Shown: positions 17,951 to 28,069, counted from the stretch's first letter. The stretch: 64,000 bases of DNA from Ancylomarina salipaludis (GCF_004122035.1 NZ_SAXA01000004.1:186001-250000); one strand, 5' to 3'. Made by a program: numbers and translations. The notes: a model not told the origin generated them from the sequence alone.

Positions 17951-18904
17951 ATGAGAAGAGTTGTTTTTATTGCAGGTTTATTATTTATTGTTTTTATTGG
18001 ATATGGACAGAAAAGTTCCTTTTCAGACTATCAGGATTTGGTTCGTATTGTTAAATCTGGTGATACCACAGTTATAAGTCAGTCATTGGGGAGGAGAGAT
18101 GTTAATTTAGTTGAAGATCGTTTTGAGGTGCCTTTGATATTTTATGCATGTTCAGAAGGGAATGAAGGTATGGTTAAGTTTTTACTCTCGAAAGGGGCTA
18201 ATTCCAATATCCCTTCGGTTTATGGAACTGCTGCTCATTGGGCTATTGAAAAGGGACATATGAATATTATCCGTATTCTGTTGGATCATGGATTCAATCC
18301 ACGAACAGAAGAAATGCAGTATTGGGTTGATCGATATGAATCCGGCGATTCGCTTAGTCCGGCATGGATGCCTAAGCTTATTGAGTCATTGTATAAGCAT
18401 AAAGTGGATTATCAAAATGCCCCATACATGGAATATGTAGATCCTTCGGATCCCTTATTGTTGGCTGCAGCAATTACCAATACTGAGAGTGACGATTTTA
18501 TTCTCGCTAAGGAATTGATAGAAGATGGTTTAAATGTTAATCTAAGAGATAAAAGAGGTCTGTCGGCGCTCCATTATGCAATTCTTTCATTGAATATAAA
18601 GGCTGTTTCCTTATTAATTGATAGCGGAGCGGATGTAAACCTACCGATTTATAGTCGAAAATTATCAGAACTTAGTTCAAATATTATTTTTGATGATAAT
18701 CTGACCCCTTTGCACTTTCTTATGTATCAGTTAAAGGGAAAATCAGAAATACTGGAGACTAAAAGAGATCAGGTTTTGAAAATAATTAAGCTTTTAATGC
18801 GGGCTGGTGCCGATGTAACACTCAAAACCAAGAATAAACAACAATCAGTACTTGATGTTGCAAAAGAAATAGGGGACAAGAAAATTGTGAAACTATTAAA
18901 ATGA
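17951..18904 (+). CDS. Exported ankyrin-repeat protein
   Basis: About 317 aa from ATG 17951, which gives a good signal peptide (MRRVVFIAGLLFIVFIGYGQ). An upstream in-frame ATG at 17840 is rejected because it lies before the -7 box at 17862. Ankyrin repeats are visible: one pair near residues 55-115 (PLIFYACSEGNEGMVKFLLS, then GTAAHWAIEKGHMNIIRILLDHG) and another group from about residue 205 (LSALHYAILSLNIKAVSLLIDSGADVN; the last repeat near the C-terminus). A non-repeat linker separates them. Such proteins bind other proteins, and the partner is unknown. Predicted periplasmic. Confidence 0.8.
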   Translation: MRRVVFIAGLLFIVFIGYGQKSSFSDYQDLVRIVKSGDTTVISQSLGRRDVNLVEDRFEVPLIFYACSEGNEGMVKFLLSKGANSNIPSVYGTAAHWAIEKGHMNIIRILLDHGFNPRTEEMQYWVDRYESGDSLSPAWMPKLIESLYKHKVDYQNAPYMEYVDPSDPLLLAAAITNTESDDFILAKELIEDGLNVNLRDKRGLSALHYAILSLNIKAVSLLIDSGADVNLPIYSRKLSELSSNIIFDDNLTPLHFLMYQLKGKSEILETKRDQVLKIIKLLMRAGADVTLKTKNKQQSVLDVAKEIGDKKIVKLLK

Positions 18905-18963
18905 CAGTCAGGCAGAATTTATATTCTTTTTGAAATCCGACAGGGACACATAAAGTGTGTTAA

Positions 18964-21900
18964 TTAACTTTTAGCCTTGGGAAGGGTGAAATAAAAACAA
19001 GAACCTTCTCCCAAAGTAGATTTGACACCAATTGTTCCTTTATTGATTTCGATAAATTCCTTGCAAAGCAACAAACCTAATCCGGTTCCTTTTTCACCGG
19101 AACTTCCTGTGGTTTTGTATTTTTTATCAATTCGGAAGAGTTTGTTTATGTTTTCTTCTGAAATACCTTCACCCTGGTCAGTGATTTCTACTTTATAATT
19201 TGAATCCTGCGATTTAAGTATGATATGGATTGTGGAATTTAGTTTTGTGAATTTGACGGCATTATTAATCAGGTTTCGAATAACAGTACTGATCATTTCT
19301 TTATCGGCAAAAGCCTTAGGCTCATCGGGTAAATCACAGTCTATATTGATGTTTTTTTTGTTGGCACTTACCATATAAAGGGCGATGTTTTCTTTAATTA
19401 AATCAGACAGGTTGCAGATTTGTGGATCGTACTTAATTTTCCCGGTTTGCGAACGTGACCAGGTTAGTAGATTCTCCAACAAGGCATAAATATGATTGAT
19501 CCCCTCATTAATCTTTTTAATACCCATCTTTTTCTCCTCATTGTCAATTGCCTCGTAATTTTCGTCTATCGCCTGGGAAATAGACATTAAACTGGTGAAA
19601 GGATTTTTTAAATCGTGTGAAATAATTTTAAAGAACGTGTCTTTCGTTGCATTCAATTCTTTGAGATTCTGCTCGGATTCGGTGAGCTTTTTATTGGCTG
19701 TACTGATTTTTTCATTTTGAATCCGAAGCAGTTTGTTTGTTCTGATTTTTAAAAGGTATCGGTAATTAAAAATAATAATGGCTATTAGCAGTAAAATTTC
19801 GAGAAGGATAAACCACCATTCCATCCAAAATGGCGGATTGATTATAATGCTTAATTCACGGGTTTTAGGACTCCAAATGCCATCAGGGTTTTGTGCCTTT
19901 AGCTGAAATAGATAGTTGCCGGGTTTCAGATTTGAGTAGGACACAAAATTCCGTTCACCCGCATCAATCCATGTTTTATAGAGGCCAAGCATGCGATATT
20001 TGTAAGCTACATTCTCAGGCGTAAAGCCTGAAAGTGATGAGAATTCTAAAGAAAAATGTCTTTGTTGGTAGTCAAGAACAATATTGTCTGTGTAGATGAT
20101 GCTGTTTTTCAGCCAATAGTTATCATGTTGTGGATCGTAGTGTAAATCATTATCATCAATTGAATCCTTCTCCTGAGCGACGACCACATCTTTTCCTAAG
20201 ATTTGTAGTTTGGTAATGACTGCATTATAAGCTGGACGGGGTTTAATTTCTTTTTTAGGATCGATAATATTCAAACCGTAAACGCCACCAAAGTAGAGCA
20301 GACCTGATGCACCTTTATGAAAGGCACCACCGTTGAACTCGTTGGATTGAAGACCATCCTGTGTGCTGAAATTTTTTACTGAGTAGTCTTTAATATTAAA
20401 TCGACAAACCCCAAAGTTAGTGCTCAACCAGATATGGTTCTGCTCATCGGGCAGAATACCATAAATCACCTCATTGGGTAAGCCTTCGCTGATTCCAAAG
20501 TGAGTAAACTGTTTGCTTTTGGGATCGAATCGATTTAATTTATCGTTTGTTCCAATCCAGAATATGCCATTGGGATCTTCATAAAATGAAAAAACAACAT
20601 TATTCGATAGGGAATTGCTGCTATTGGGAATAAACTGATAAGACGTGAATTGATCTGTCTTTTTATCCAGAATATTAAATCCACCACCATAATTTCCTAT
20701 CCAAAGTCGTCCTTTGTGGTCTTCGTAAATAGATGAATAAATAAAATCATGCGAGATGCTGTTTGGATCAGAATTGTTGTGCAAATACCTTTTGAAGGTA
20801 TTTGTTTGCGGATTGAAACGATTTAAACCTCGACGGGTACCAACCCATACGATTCCTTCGCTATCTTCAAAAATAACACGCACCGAATTGTTTGACAGGC
20901 TATTTGTATTCTGGATGTTGTGTTTGTAGTTGATGGTTTGTCCCGTTTGAGAATTCATTTTGAAAAGACCTTCACCATCGGTGCCAACCCAAATTTGACC
21001 TTTGCTATCCTCATAAACATCACGAATGGCTGGATTGTTAGGGAATTGGTAATGCTTGAAATTTCCTGTTGTTCTGTCGTAGGCACTCAGTCCGGCATTA
21101 TTGGTGCCTATCCAAACAGTTTGTTTGTGATCTTCCCAGATGCTCCACACAAAATTGCTGGCAAGACTGTTAGACGAAAGAGCATCGTGTTTGAGCAGTT
21201 CAAATTTGTGTGCTTGCGGATCGTAAATACTGATGCCAGCACCAAAGGTTCCTAACCAAATGCAAGCTGATCGGTCTTCATATAAACAGTTGATCGAGTT
21301 TTCAGAAAGACTTTGAGGATCGGCAGAATTGTGTGTGTAATGGCTGATTTTACCATTTAGTGAGTTGATTTTATATAGGCCCGATCCGAATGAACCATAC
21401 CAGATGTTTCCAATTTGGTCTTCGATAATCGGTTTGATTGTGTTTGTGGCCAGACTGTTTGAGGAGTCATAAGCTTCAATGACAAGTTTGTATTCCTTCT
21501 CGCCGTATCGTTTTCCATAAAGCCCATTTTGTGTGCCTATCCATATGTTATTTTTTTTATCAATATAGATGCTTTCTACATGAGAATTGCTCAATAATGT
21601 TTCAGACTTAATTTCAGGTTGAGTAGTTAAAGCATAGAGCCCATTGGGACACCCAATGAGAAGACTGTCATTGTAAATAGCCAGGCAGTTAATCTTTTGA
21701 GAACTGAATTGATCGGATGGTGATGTTGCAAACTCATCAGTTTTGCTATTGTAAAGAAATAGGCCATTGTCAGTCGCAATCCAGATGGAAGCATCAGCGC
21801 TCGGTAAGAAAGCATTGATCCGACAGGCTAGATTAAGCCCTGATGTTTTATTTTTTAGAACTTTTAGTTGCCGGGTATCTATGAGGTTTAAGCCATTTTT

Positions 21901-22347
21901 TGTACCTACCCAAAGCGTTTTATTATTATCCTCAAATAGTTGGGTAATGGTGTCGTTACTAATTTGTTTGGAGGGATCAGATAAAGTCGTGAACTGGGTG
22001 AATCTTTCAGTTTTCATGTCAAAATGAGTCAACCCACCTTGTGAAGCAAACCACAGTTTACCATTGCTGTCTTCGTAAATTTGTTCAATCCACTTGTAAG
22101 CTATTGAGTTTGCATCGTTGCTTTTGTTTCGAAATATGGTAAAACTTTGTCCATCATACCGATTGAGTCCATCTTCGGTGCCAAACCACATAAAACCTTT
22201 GGAATCCTGAAAAATGCAGTAGACAGAACTCAACGAAAGCCCATCGTAGATGGTAAGTCGTTTGAATTGGATGTGCTGCTGTTGTGCAGACAGGAAATTG
22301 ACGAGCAATAGGAATAAGACCAGAACTGTTGTTTTTGTTCTAAACAT
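18964..22347 (-). CDS. Two-component sensor histidine kinase with propeller sensor domain
   Basis: An 1127-aa membrane receptor. A signal peptide (1-22) leads into two beta-propellers built of about 14 'DSKGxxWxGTxxGLNRYD' type blades, then a Y_Y_Y domain (about 740-800) and one membrane helix (about 815-835). The kinase follows: His911 in ISHDLKNPF, the N box NLINNAVKF, and G boxes DQGEGIS and GTGLGLLL. Unlike Bacteroides hybrid systems it ends after the kinase, with no receiver or AraC domain, so it needs a separate response regulator, not found nearby. In Bacteroidetes such receptors often sense sugars in the periplasm, but no glycan genes are present here. Confidence 0.93.
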   Translation of the reverse strand: MFRTKTTVLVLFLLLVNFLSAQQQHIQFKRLTIYDGLSLSSVYCIFQDSKGFMWFGTEDGLNRYDGQSFTIFRNKSNDANSIAYKWIEQIYEDSNGKLWFASQGGLTHFDMKTERFTQFTTLSDPSKQISNDTITQLFEDNNKTLWVGTKNGLNLIDTRQLKVLKNKTSGLNLACRINAFLPSADASIWIATDNGLFLYNSKTDEFATSPSDQFSSQKINCLAIYNDSLLIGCPNGLYALTTQPEIKSETLLSNSHVESIYIDKKNNIWIGTQNGLYGKRYGEKEYKLVIEAYDSSNSLATNTIKPIIEDQIGNIWYGSFGSGLYKINSLNGKISHYTHNSADPQSLSENSINCLYEDRSACIWLGTFGAGISIYDPQAHKFELLKHDALSSNSLASNFVWSIWEDHKQTVWIGTNNAGLSAYDRTTGNFKHYQFPNNPAIRDVYEDSKGQIWVGTDGEGLFKMNSQTGQTINYKHNIQNTNSLSNNSVRVIFEDSEGIVWVGTRRGLNRFNPQTNTFKRYLHNNSDPNSISHDFIYSSIYEDHKGRLWIGNYGGGFNILDKKTDQFTSYQFIPNSSNSLSNNVVFSFYEDPNGIFWIGTNDKLNRFDPKSKQFTHFGISEGLPNEVIYGILPDEQNHIWLSTNFGVCRFNIKDYSVKNFSTQDGLQSNEFNGGAFHKGASGLLYFGGVYGLNIIDPKKEIKPRPAYNAVITKLQILGKDVVVAQEKDSIDDNDLHYDPQHDNYWLKNSIIYTDNIVLDYQQRHFSLEFSSLSGFTPENVAYKYRMLGLYKTWIDAGERNFVSYSNLKPGNYLFQLKAQNPDGIWSPKTRELSIIINPPFWMEWWFILLEILLLIAIIIFNYRYLLKIRTNKLLRIQNEKISTANKKLTESEQNLKELNATKDTFFKIISHDLKNPFTSLMSISQAIDENYEAIDNEEKKMGIKKINEGINHIYALLENLLTWSRSQTGKIKYDPQICNLSDLIKENIALYMVSANKKNINIDCDLPDEPKAFADKEMISTVIRNLINNAVKFTKLNSTIHIILKSQDSNYKVEITDQGEGISEENINKLFRIDKKYKTTGSSGEKGTGLGLLLCKEFIEINKGTIGVKSTLGEGSCFYFTLPKAKS

Positions 22348-22449
22348 GGAGCCTTTTATTGATTTGTGACTATTAATTTACTTAAAAATGTCCACTTATC
22401 GAATTAAAAATCAAATTGTTCTGTCTGTTAGTTGGAACGGTGTAGATGT

Positions 22450-22480
22450 AAAAAAAGCCTTGACGCTTATGTCAAGGCTT
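22450..22480 (-). terminator. Terminator of deoB
   Basis: Perfect 9-bp stem AGCCTTGAC / GTCAAGGCT (22456-22464, 22471-22479). Followed on the minus strand by a T-run. Confidence 0.92.
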
Positions 22481-22503
22481 AGCTATTAATATTACAATGC
22501 AAC

Positions 22504-23685
22504 TTACAGGTATAAGTCTTTTGCGAAACTACCTTCTGGTTTTGTTCCTAATAATAATTCTTCAACGGTTGCAGCAATATCTGCAAAAGTTGAACGGGTT
22601 CCCAGATTGATATTGGTTTTGATATTTTTACCATAAACCAAAATTGGAATGTATTCACGAGTGTGATCGGTTCCTTTATAGGTTGGATCACAACCATGGT
22701 CAGCGGTAAGGATTAGGATTTCATCTTCTTTCAGACGGCTTTGAATTTCCGGCAATTGGCTATCAAATTCTTCAAGAGCAGCCTTATAACCTTCAGGGTT
22801 TCTACGGTGACCATAGCTCATGTCGAAATCAACAAGGTTGGTGAAGATCAAACCTTTTGTATCCTCTTCTAACGCTTTAAGTGTTTTGGCAACGCCATCA
22901 TTATTGTCTTTATTGGTTCCACGGGAATCGGAGATGCCTTGTCCGGCAAAAATATCGCTGGTCTTACCAATACCAATCACATCCAGTTTGTTTTCCAATA
23001 AACGATCGAGAACTGTTGGACGAGGAGGCGTAACCGAATAATCGTGACGATGTGATGTTCTTGTGAACTGACCTTCGCCGCTACCCAGGAATGGTCGGGC
23101 AATTACACGAGCAACCGGAGCCAATTCGGTACAAATTTCCAAGGCAATTTCACAAGCTTTATATAATTCCTCTAAAGGAACAATCTCTTCGTGAGCAGCG
23201 ATCTGAAAAACAGGGTCAGCTGATGTATAAACAATCCAATTGCCCGTTTTCATATGCTCTTCACCGTATTCATCCAAAATAGCTGTTCCGGATGCAGGCT
23301 TATTAGCCATGACTTTACGTCCCGTTCTTTCTTCGAATCGACGAATTACTTCATCGGAAAAACCATTGCTGTAGGTTGGGAAGGGTTTATCTATAGCAAC
23401 TCCTGCAATCTCCCAATGACCAGTGGTTGTATCCTTACCTTTAGCCGCTTCGGCAGCTTTTCCATAAGCACCTGTTGCATTCTGAGTGGGTTCAACTCCC
23501 TGAATATGGGTTAGGTTACCCAAACCTAATTTTTGCATATTTGGAAGATTCATACCGCCACAATGACTGGCAATATTTCCAAATGTATTTGAGCCTACAT
23601 CTCCAAAATCAGCAGCATCAGGTAAAGCCCCAACACCAGCACTGTCAAGTACTACAATCGTAGCGCGTTCAATTTTAGGAATCAT
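22504..23685 (-). CDS. deoB: Phosphopentomutase
   Basis: A 393-aa cytoplasmic enzyme that interconverts (deoxy)ribose 1- and 5-phosphate in nucleoside salvage. Alkaline-phosphatase-like metal ligands are visible: the first Asp in VLDSAGVGA, the phosphorylated Thr in DTTTGHWE, the late DFDMSYGHRR, and LTADHGCDPTYKGTDHTREY. Length is normal. It is a single gene with its own promoter at 23859-23889, an untranslated leader of about 165 nt, and its own terminator. Confidence 0.95.
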   Translation of the reverse strand: MIPKIERATIVVLDSAGVGALPDAADFGDVGSNTFGNIASHCGGMNLPNMQKLGLGNLTHIQGVEPTQNATGAYGKAAEAAKGKDTTTGHWEIAGVAIDKPFPTYSNGFSDEVIRRFEERTGRKVMANKPASGTAILDEYGEEHMKTGNWIVYTSADPVFQIAAHEEIVPLEELYKACEIALEICTELAPVARVIARPFLGSGEGQFTRTSHRHDYSVTPPRPTVLDRLLENKLDVIGIGKTSDIFAGQGISDSRGTNKDNNDGVAKTLKALEEDTKGLIFTNLVDFDMSYGHRRNPEGYKAALEEFDSQLPEIQSRLKEDEILILTADHGCDPTYKGTDHTREYIPILVYGKNIKTNINLGTRSTFADIAATVEELLLGTKPEGSFAKDLYL

Positions 23686-23858
23686 ATCTTTAATTTTAAA
23701 TTATTTAAGATAGCCTTTTGAGTAGGGTAATCATAACAGGTCTATTCAGCAGGAGCTGTCTAAACAATAGGTTATGGTCTCGTAGTTATCTGTATTGATT
23801 AAATATTTATTCTGAATATTCAATCGGAGGGATTTCCTCGTGGTTGCTTGTAGTGAGG

Positions 23859-23889
23859 CAAAGGTAAAAACAAATTAATGAAATTCAAA
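23859..23889 (-). promoter_or_regulatory. deoB promoter; surrounding 355-nt intergenic region
   Basis: Minus strand: TTTG (23889-23886), 19-nt spacer, TACCTTTG (23866-23859). This matches the Bacteroidetes consensus. The resulting leader of about 165 nt contains a hairpin (CTATT / AATAG outer stem at 23742-23770). I see no known riboswitch in it. The rest of 23686-24040 holds nothing else I can support. Confidence 0.75.
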
Positions 23890-24040
23890 TCTTATTTGTA
23901 ATGATTTCACATAACAGGGATGCGAATGTCTCTATCTTTTTTTAAGTTTGAAATCTTTTGGAATAATTGAATGAACAAAGTAAAAAAAGCTAAATTTCGA
24001 AGCATTATTCTTTAGGTAATGGTCTAATAAAAATATTTTC

Positions 24041-25222
24041 ATGCAATATAATTTTGATAAAATAATCGATCGGAAAAACACAAATAGTGTTAAGCACGAT
24101 GCTCTACAAACATTTTTTGGAACTGATGATATTCTGCCTCTTTGGGTGGCTGACATGGATTTTGAAACACCGGATTTTATAAGCGATGCCTTGAAAAAGA
24201 GGGTAGAACATCCGGTTTATGCTTATACATATTTTAGCGAGGATTTTTACCAGTCTCTGATCAACTGGATGAAGAAAAAACACAGTCATCGAATTGAGCC
24301 ATCGTGGCTTAAAGTTACACCGGGGGTGTTAAGTGGAATTTCCATAGCTATTATGGCTCTGACTAATCCAGGCGACAAAATCATTATTCAGCCTCCTGTG
24401 TATCACCCATTCTTCCATTTAGTAAAATCCAACGATCGTGTATTGGTTCAAAACGAATTGTTGTTTGAAGATGGAAATTACAGAATGGATTTTGAACAAT
24501 TGGAAGATAGTATCGATCAGGATACAAAGATGATTATTATTTCGAATCCTCATAATCCGGTAGGGCGAGTGTGGACAAAGGATGAACTTAAAAAGTTGGT
24601 GGACATTTGTGAGAAAAACAAAATTCTGATTATTGCAGATGAAATTCACTCTGATATTGTTTTCGCCCCTCATCAATATACACCTATTGCGAGTATCAGT
24701 TCCTATGCTCATAATAATAGCCTAAGTTTTGTGGCACCAAGCAAGACATTTAATATTGCAGGTTTGGGTACTTCGGTTGCGATTATTCCTCATAAAAAAC
24801 TTCGCAAACAATTTATAGCATTGGCTTCCCGTCTGCATCTTGATTCGGGGAATGTGTTTGGGACAGTTGCCTTTGAGGCGGCTTACACACATGGAGAAGA
24901 GTGGTTGAAGCAGTTGTTGATTTACCTTAAAAGTAATGTTGAATTGGTAAAGTCTTATTTTGCAGAGAATTTACCTGCCATAAAAGTGGTGGAGCCCGAA
25001 GGGACCTATCTTTTGTGGCTCGATTTTTCGGCCTTGAATTTAGAGGACGAAAAATTGTATCAGATTCTTGTAGATGATGCGAAAGTTGGCCTTAATAAGG
25101 GCTTGTCTTTTGGTTTGAATGGTTCAAATTTTATGCGTTTAAATATTGGATCGCCTCAGTCTGTTATTCTCGAAGGTCTGGAAAGAATGGTGTCAGCTCT
25201 AAAAAAATACGAAAGAGTATAA
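24041..25222 (+). CDS. patB: MalY/PatB-family PLP-dependent C-S lyase (cystathionine beta-lyase type)
   Basis: A 393-aa fold-type I PLP enzyme. Key features are LPLWVADMDFETP near residues 32-44 (family signature), the PLP-binding Asp200 in IIADEIHSD, and the Schiff-base Lys235 in APSKTFNIAGL. MalY/PatB proteins cleave cystathionine or related thioethers to a thiol, ammonia and a keto acid; some also act as aminotransferases. It is monocistronic, and the neighbours give no pathway. Start at ATG 24041 matches the family N-terminus (YNFDKIIDRKNTNSVKHD). Confidence 0.88.
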   Translation: MQYNFDKIIDRKNTNSVKHDALQTFFGTDDILPLWVADMDFETPDFISDALKKRVEHPVYAYTYFSEDFYQSLINWMKKKHSHRIEPSWLKVTPGVLSGISIAIMALTNPGDKIIIQPPVYHPFFHLVKSNDRVLVQNELLFEDGNYRMDFEQLEDSIDQDTKMIIISNPHNPVGRVWTKDELKKLVDICEKNKILIIADEIHSDIVFAPHQYTPIASISSYAHNNSLSFVAPSKTFNIAGLGTSVAIIPHKKLRKQFIALASRLHLDSGNVFGTVAFEAAYTHGEEWLKQLLIYLKSNVELVKSYFAENLPAIKVVEPEGTYLLWLDFSALNLEDEKLYQILVDDAKVGLNKGLSFGLNGSNFMRLNIGSPQSVILEGLERMVSALKKYERV

Positions 25223-25492
25223 GTCATTATAGAACGTAAGTTCATAGTGCTTAAACCCCTGTCATACTAACTTAATGTGTCTACTGAACATATAATTTGA
25301 GTTTGATTTTACCATTCTTAATGGTATTCAATGAAATATATCGTCTCTTTTTCTTGATGAACAGAGAAAAATATGTAAAAGTTGAATAATTTCTGTATCT
25401 TGCACGACCTTTAGGACTTGATAAGTGATAGCATAGTTATTATGAGATTGGATCTTAAGAGGTATATCATTGTAAAAGAACTAAATAATTAA

Positions 25493-25948
25493 ATGGCCAG
25501 ATCAAAAGAAACATTCGGTAAAAAAGAGTTAGAAAAAAAGAAACTCAAAAAAAGAAAAGAAAAAGAAGCACGCAAAGAAGAAAGAAAAGCTAACGGTGGT
25601 AGCCTATCTTTTGAAGATATGTTGGTTTACGTTGACGAAAACGGACAACTTGTATCTACTCCTCCAGATCCAACTAAGAAAACAGAAATTGACGCTGAGA
25701 GTATTGTTCTAGGTGCAAGAAATAGTAACGCAGGACACGTTGAAGATCCTATTCGTAAAGGAACAGTTACTTTTTTCAACACAAGTAAAGGGTACGGTTT
25801 TATTAAAGATGCAGATACAGGAGAGAGTATCTTTGTTCACATTAATGGTCTAGTCGATCAGGTGAATGAAAATGACAAAGTAAATTTTGAAACAGAGCGT
25901 GGTCCTAAAGGGATGAATGCCGTAAATGTGACTTTGATTAAAAAATAA
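25493..25948 (+). CDS. Cold-shock-domain protein with a basic N-terminal extension
   Basis: A 151-aa protein. Residues 1-35 are very Lys/Glu-rich (KKELEKKKLKKRKEKEARK), followed by an acidic linker. A cold-shock domain comes from about residue 85: KGTVTFFNTSKGYGFIKD (RNP1) and ESIFVHINGL (RNP2). It ends GPKGMNAVNVTLIKK, like the short Csp encoded 300 bp downstream. It should bind single-stranded RNA or DNA, and the basic tail may add RNA affinity. Start ATG 25493. A terminator follows. Confidence 0.9.
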   Translation: MARSKETFGKKELEKKKLKKRKEKEARKEERKANGGSLSFEDMLVYVDENGQLVSTPPDPTKKTEIDAESIVLGARNSNAGHVEDPIRKGTVTFFNTSKGYGFIKDADTGESIFVHINGLVDQVNENDKVNFETERGPKGMNAVNVTLIKK

Positions 25949-25983
25949 TACTGATACAGTTTAAAAACTGTTCTTCAATATTT

Positions 25984-26020
25984 AAGGATACTTATCGATA
26001 AGATTTGTATCCTTTTTTTT
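25984..26020 (+). terminator. Terminator of the cold-shock-domain gene
   Basis: 8-bp stem AAGGATAC / GTATCCTT (25984-25991, 26007-26014) followed by T8. Confidence 0.85.
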
Positions 26021-26184
26021 ATTTAAAATCGAATAGCGAGGCGATTGTATTTGTACAATAAGTTTGTCTGACTTTCTTATCTAAAAATGAGATTCGATAA
26101 TGTGAATAACTAATATGAGAAACTGTAACACAGATAATGGGGAGTGTGGAAAATCAGAGTAGAACCAGAAAAATCAGGGCATAA

Positions 26185-26210
26185 AAAAACCACCTCGGAA
26201 GGTGGTTTTC
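26185..26210. terminator. Terminator of the short csp gene (works on the minus strand, possibly both)
   Basis: Stem AAACCACCT / AGGTGGTTT with loop CGGA, flanked by A-run and T-run. Confidence 0.85.
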
Positions 26211-26232
26211 TTTATGTTGCGTAGTAATGGAC

Positions 26233-26424
26233 TTAGTCGATTACTCTTACGTTTACAGCGTTCATACCTTTACGGCCTTTTTCCATATCGTACTCAACTT
26301 TATCGTCTTCACGAATTTCGTCAATAAGACCTGTAGAGTGTACGAAAATGTCTTCACTTGAATCTGCTGGCTTAATAAAACCAAAACCTTTGGTTTCATT
26401 AAAGAATTTTACTGTTCCTTGCAT
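26233..26424 (-). CDS. Cold shock protein, CspA family
   Basis: A 63-aa single cold-shock domain: MQGTVKFFNETKGFGFIKP (RNP1) and EDIFVHSTGL (RNP2), ending GRKGMNAVNV. It binds single-stranded RNA and acts as an RNA chaperone in the cytoplasm. The leader is about 140 nt long (promoter at 26570-26601), as is common for csp genes whose mRNA leader responds to temperature. It faces away from the larger cold-shock-domain gene. Confidence 0.95.
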   Translation of the reverse strand: MQGTVKFFNETKGFGFIKPADSSEDIFVHSTGLIDEIREDDKVEYDMEKGRKGMNAVNVRVID

Positions 26425-26569
26425 TGTAATTTTTTTAAAATAATAAATATTTGTGGAAAGCCTTCCTGTCAGTATAATTCCAAGTAAAGATTCAATAAAT
26501 TTAATTCTCGAAAGAATCAGGTAACGAATATTAATGATATTATCTTCTTGTTAATGCTTTACAACGCAA

Positions 26570-26601
26570 CAAATGTAATAGTAATAATTTCAGAATCCAA
26601 A
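26570..26601 (-). promoter_or_regulatory. csp promoter and long leader; intergenic 26425-26842
   Basis: Minus strand: TTTG (26601-26598), 20-nt spacer, TACATTTG (26577-26570), giving a leader of about 140 nt before ATG 26424. The region 26602-26842 is AT-rich; I see no gene or clear signal in it. Confidence 0.75.
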
Positions 26602-26842
26602 ATAAACGCCAATAGTTTTAGTTAAAAGTGTCATATTTATGATAAAAAAATATTTCGAGCAGAAGACAGTTGATGTAAAATGAAGCGTAAAAAGCTCTCT
26701 ATATCCCATGGCTATAGACTTGTACGATTTTTCATTGGTCTGTATTTTATAAAACTTGATGACATAATAGGCAAAAGAAAAATCTGATTTTTTTTCTTGG
26801 AATTAAAGAAATTAGCGGTTGTTGCGTCTGAAAATGGCTCTT

Positions 26843-28069
26843 TTATTCCAGAAAAATATAGGCTCCAAATTGTTTGTTCTGGTTTGGACTGCTAAGAGGC
26901 AGGTAGCCTTTGAGCCATTTCCCATCTATCATTTCGAAAGGGTGTTTTTCCGACATCACTCTGTTAAAAGTAACAAAATCAGATTTTGAATCTGCAAAAA
27001 TATTAAAACTGCCTTTGGCATTGGGATGTAAATATGGAGATAGGTGAGAGGCGATCACACTCATATTATATCTTAGGTTGATTTCCAGACAAGGCTGAAT
27101 TTTTGTTTCTCCTTTTGAGTTTTTAAACAGCATGCAATCGATTCCTAGATATCCACAGTATTCATCAGGAATGTGGTGAGCTATAAGCGTATCTTTCAAT
27201 CCGGAAATTAATTCTTTCTGAACATGAGAACTTAGAATTTGTTTCAATTCGTGAGGAATATGACCTAGTATATTAGATTGATACTGACCGTTTTCATTGG
27301 TTTTAAAGTATGCGAATTCTCTAAAATCGAGATTGCCTCTGCCGTCAGCATAAAATTGAACGGAGAAATCACTTTGTTTATTGACAAATGCTTCAACCAT
27401 AACGTAACCCTGAGATTTTAAAGCACCTCCCAAGGCTTGCTCAACGGATTGATTCATGAAAGCTTTACGTAAGATTTGTAAGCCCCGACCTGATGAACTC
27501 CAGGGTGATTTGATTACAATTTGTTGCCACTTTTTTTGTAGATCAACCACTTCAGAGAGTTTTGTGCAGATTACCGGGAATAAATCTTTCGACATATATA
27601 AATCTGAAGGATTGTGTTCAACCAGGTGTTTAAGACAGGATAGAGCCATTTTTCGACTGTACAATTCCTTGTGATTATCCTTCCAATAGGCATTGGGTTG
27701 ATCGAGAAAATCTTTTTGACATTGTGTTTTGAAGGGTGCCAATTGATAATGCATGCGCGGACTCCAGCCCCAGGGTTTAAGTCCGGCTTTGCTTTGTTTT
27801 AAAAAATCGGAATCTTTTAGTGCTTCTGCAAAAACTTTAAATTGGGGAATGAGTACGCCCTTACTTTTAAGATTATTTATAAAAGCAGAATCCGGCAATT
27901 GATTAACCAGGATAATATCCTGTGAATTGGCATAATACATCGGGAGAACATCCAAATCGTGTTCGAAACGCGTGAGCACTTTATTGGGCATGAAACTAAC
28001 GGTACCATTCGATATAGCCATTTCGCTTGTGGCGTTGAAAATGTATAATTGGGGTGCTCTGTGACTCAT
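26843..28069 (-). CDS. Conserved hypothetical protein with ATP-grasp-like features
   Basis: A 408-aa soluble protein. The C-terminal 250 residues look like an ATP-grasp core: a Lys-containing strand IVIKSPWSSSGRGLQIL near 188-205, a strand YVMVEAFVNKQSDFSVQF, then YLGIDCMLFKNSKG and PCLEINLRYNMSVIA, where Glu and Asn would bind metal. The N-terminal part resembles a pre-ATP-grasp domain (LYIFNATSEMAISNG). The substrate is unknown. Transcribed divergently from sfsA. Confidence 0.65.
   Translation of the reverse strand: MSHRAPQLYIFNATSEMAISNGTVSFMPNKVLTRFEHDLDVLPMYYANSQDIILVNQLPDSAFINNLKSKGVLIPQFKVFAEALKDSDFLKQSKAGLKPWGWSPRMHYQLAPFKTQCQKDFLDQPNAYWKDNHKELYSRKMALSCLKHLVEHNPSDLYMSKDLFPVICTKLSEVVDLQKKWQQIVIKSPWSSSGRGLQILRKAFMNQSVEQALGGALKSQGYVMVEAFVNKQSDFSVQFYADGRGNLDFREFAYFKTNENGQYQSNILGHIPHELKQILSSHVQKELISGLKDTLIAHHIPDEYCGYLGIDCMLFKNSKGETKIQPCLEINLRYNMSVIASHLSPYLHPNAKGSFNIFADSKSDFVTFNRVMSEKHPFEMIDGKWLKGYLPLSSPNQNKQFGAYIFLE

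Noticed and set aside
23932-24156. Minus-strand ORF overlapping the start of patB
   Set aside because: It overlaps a well-supported PLP enzyme gene and has no recognisable features.
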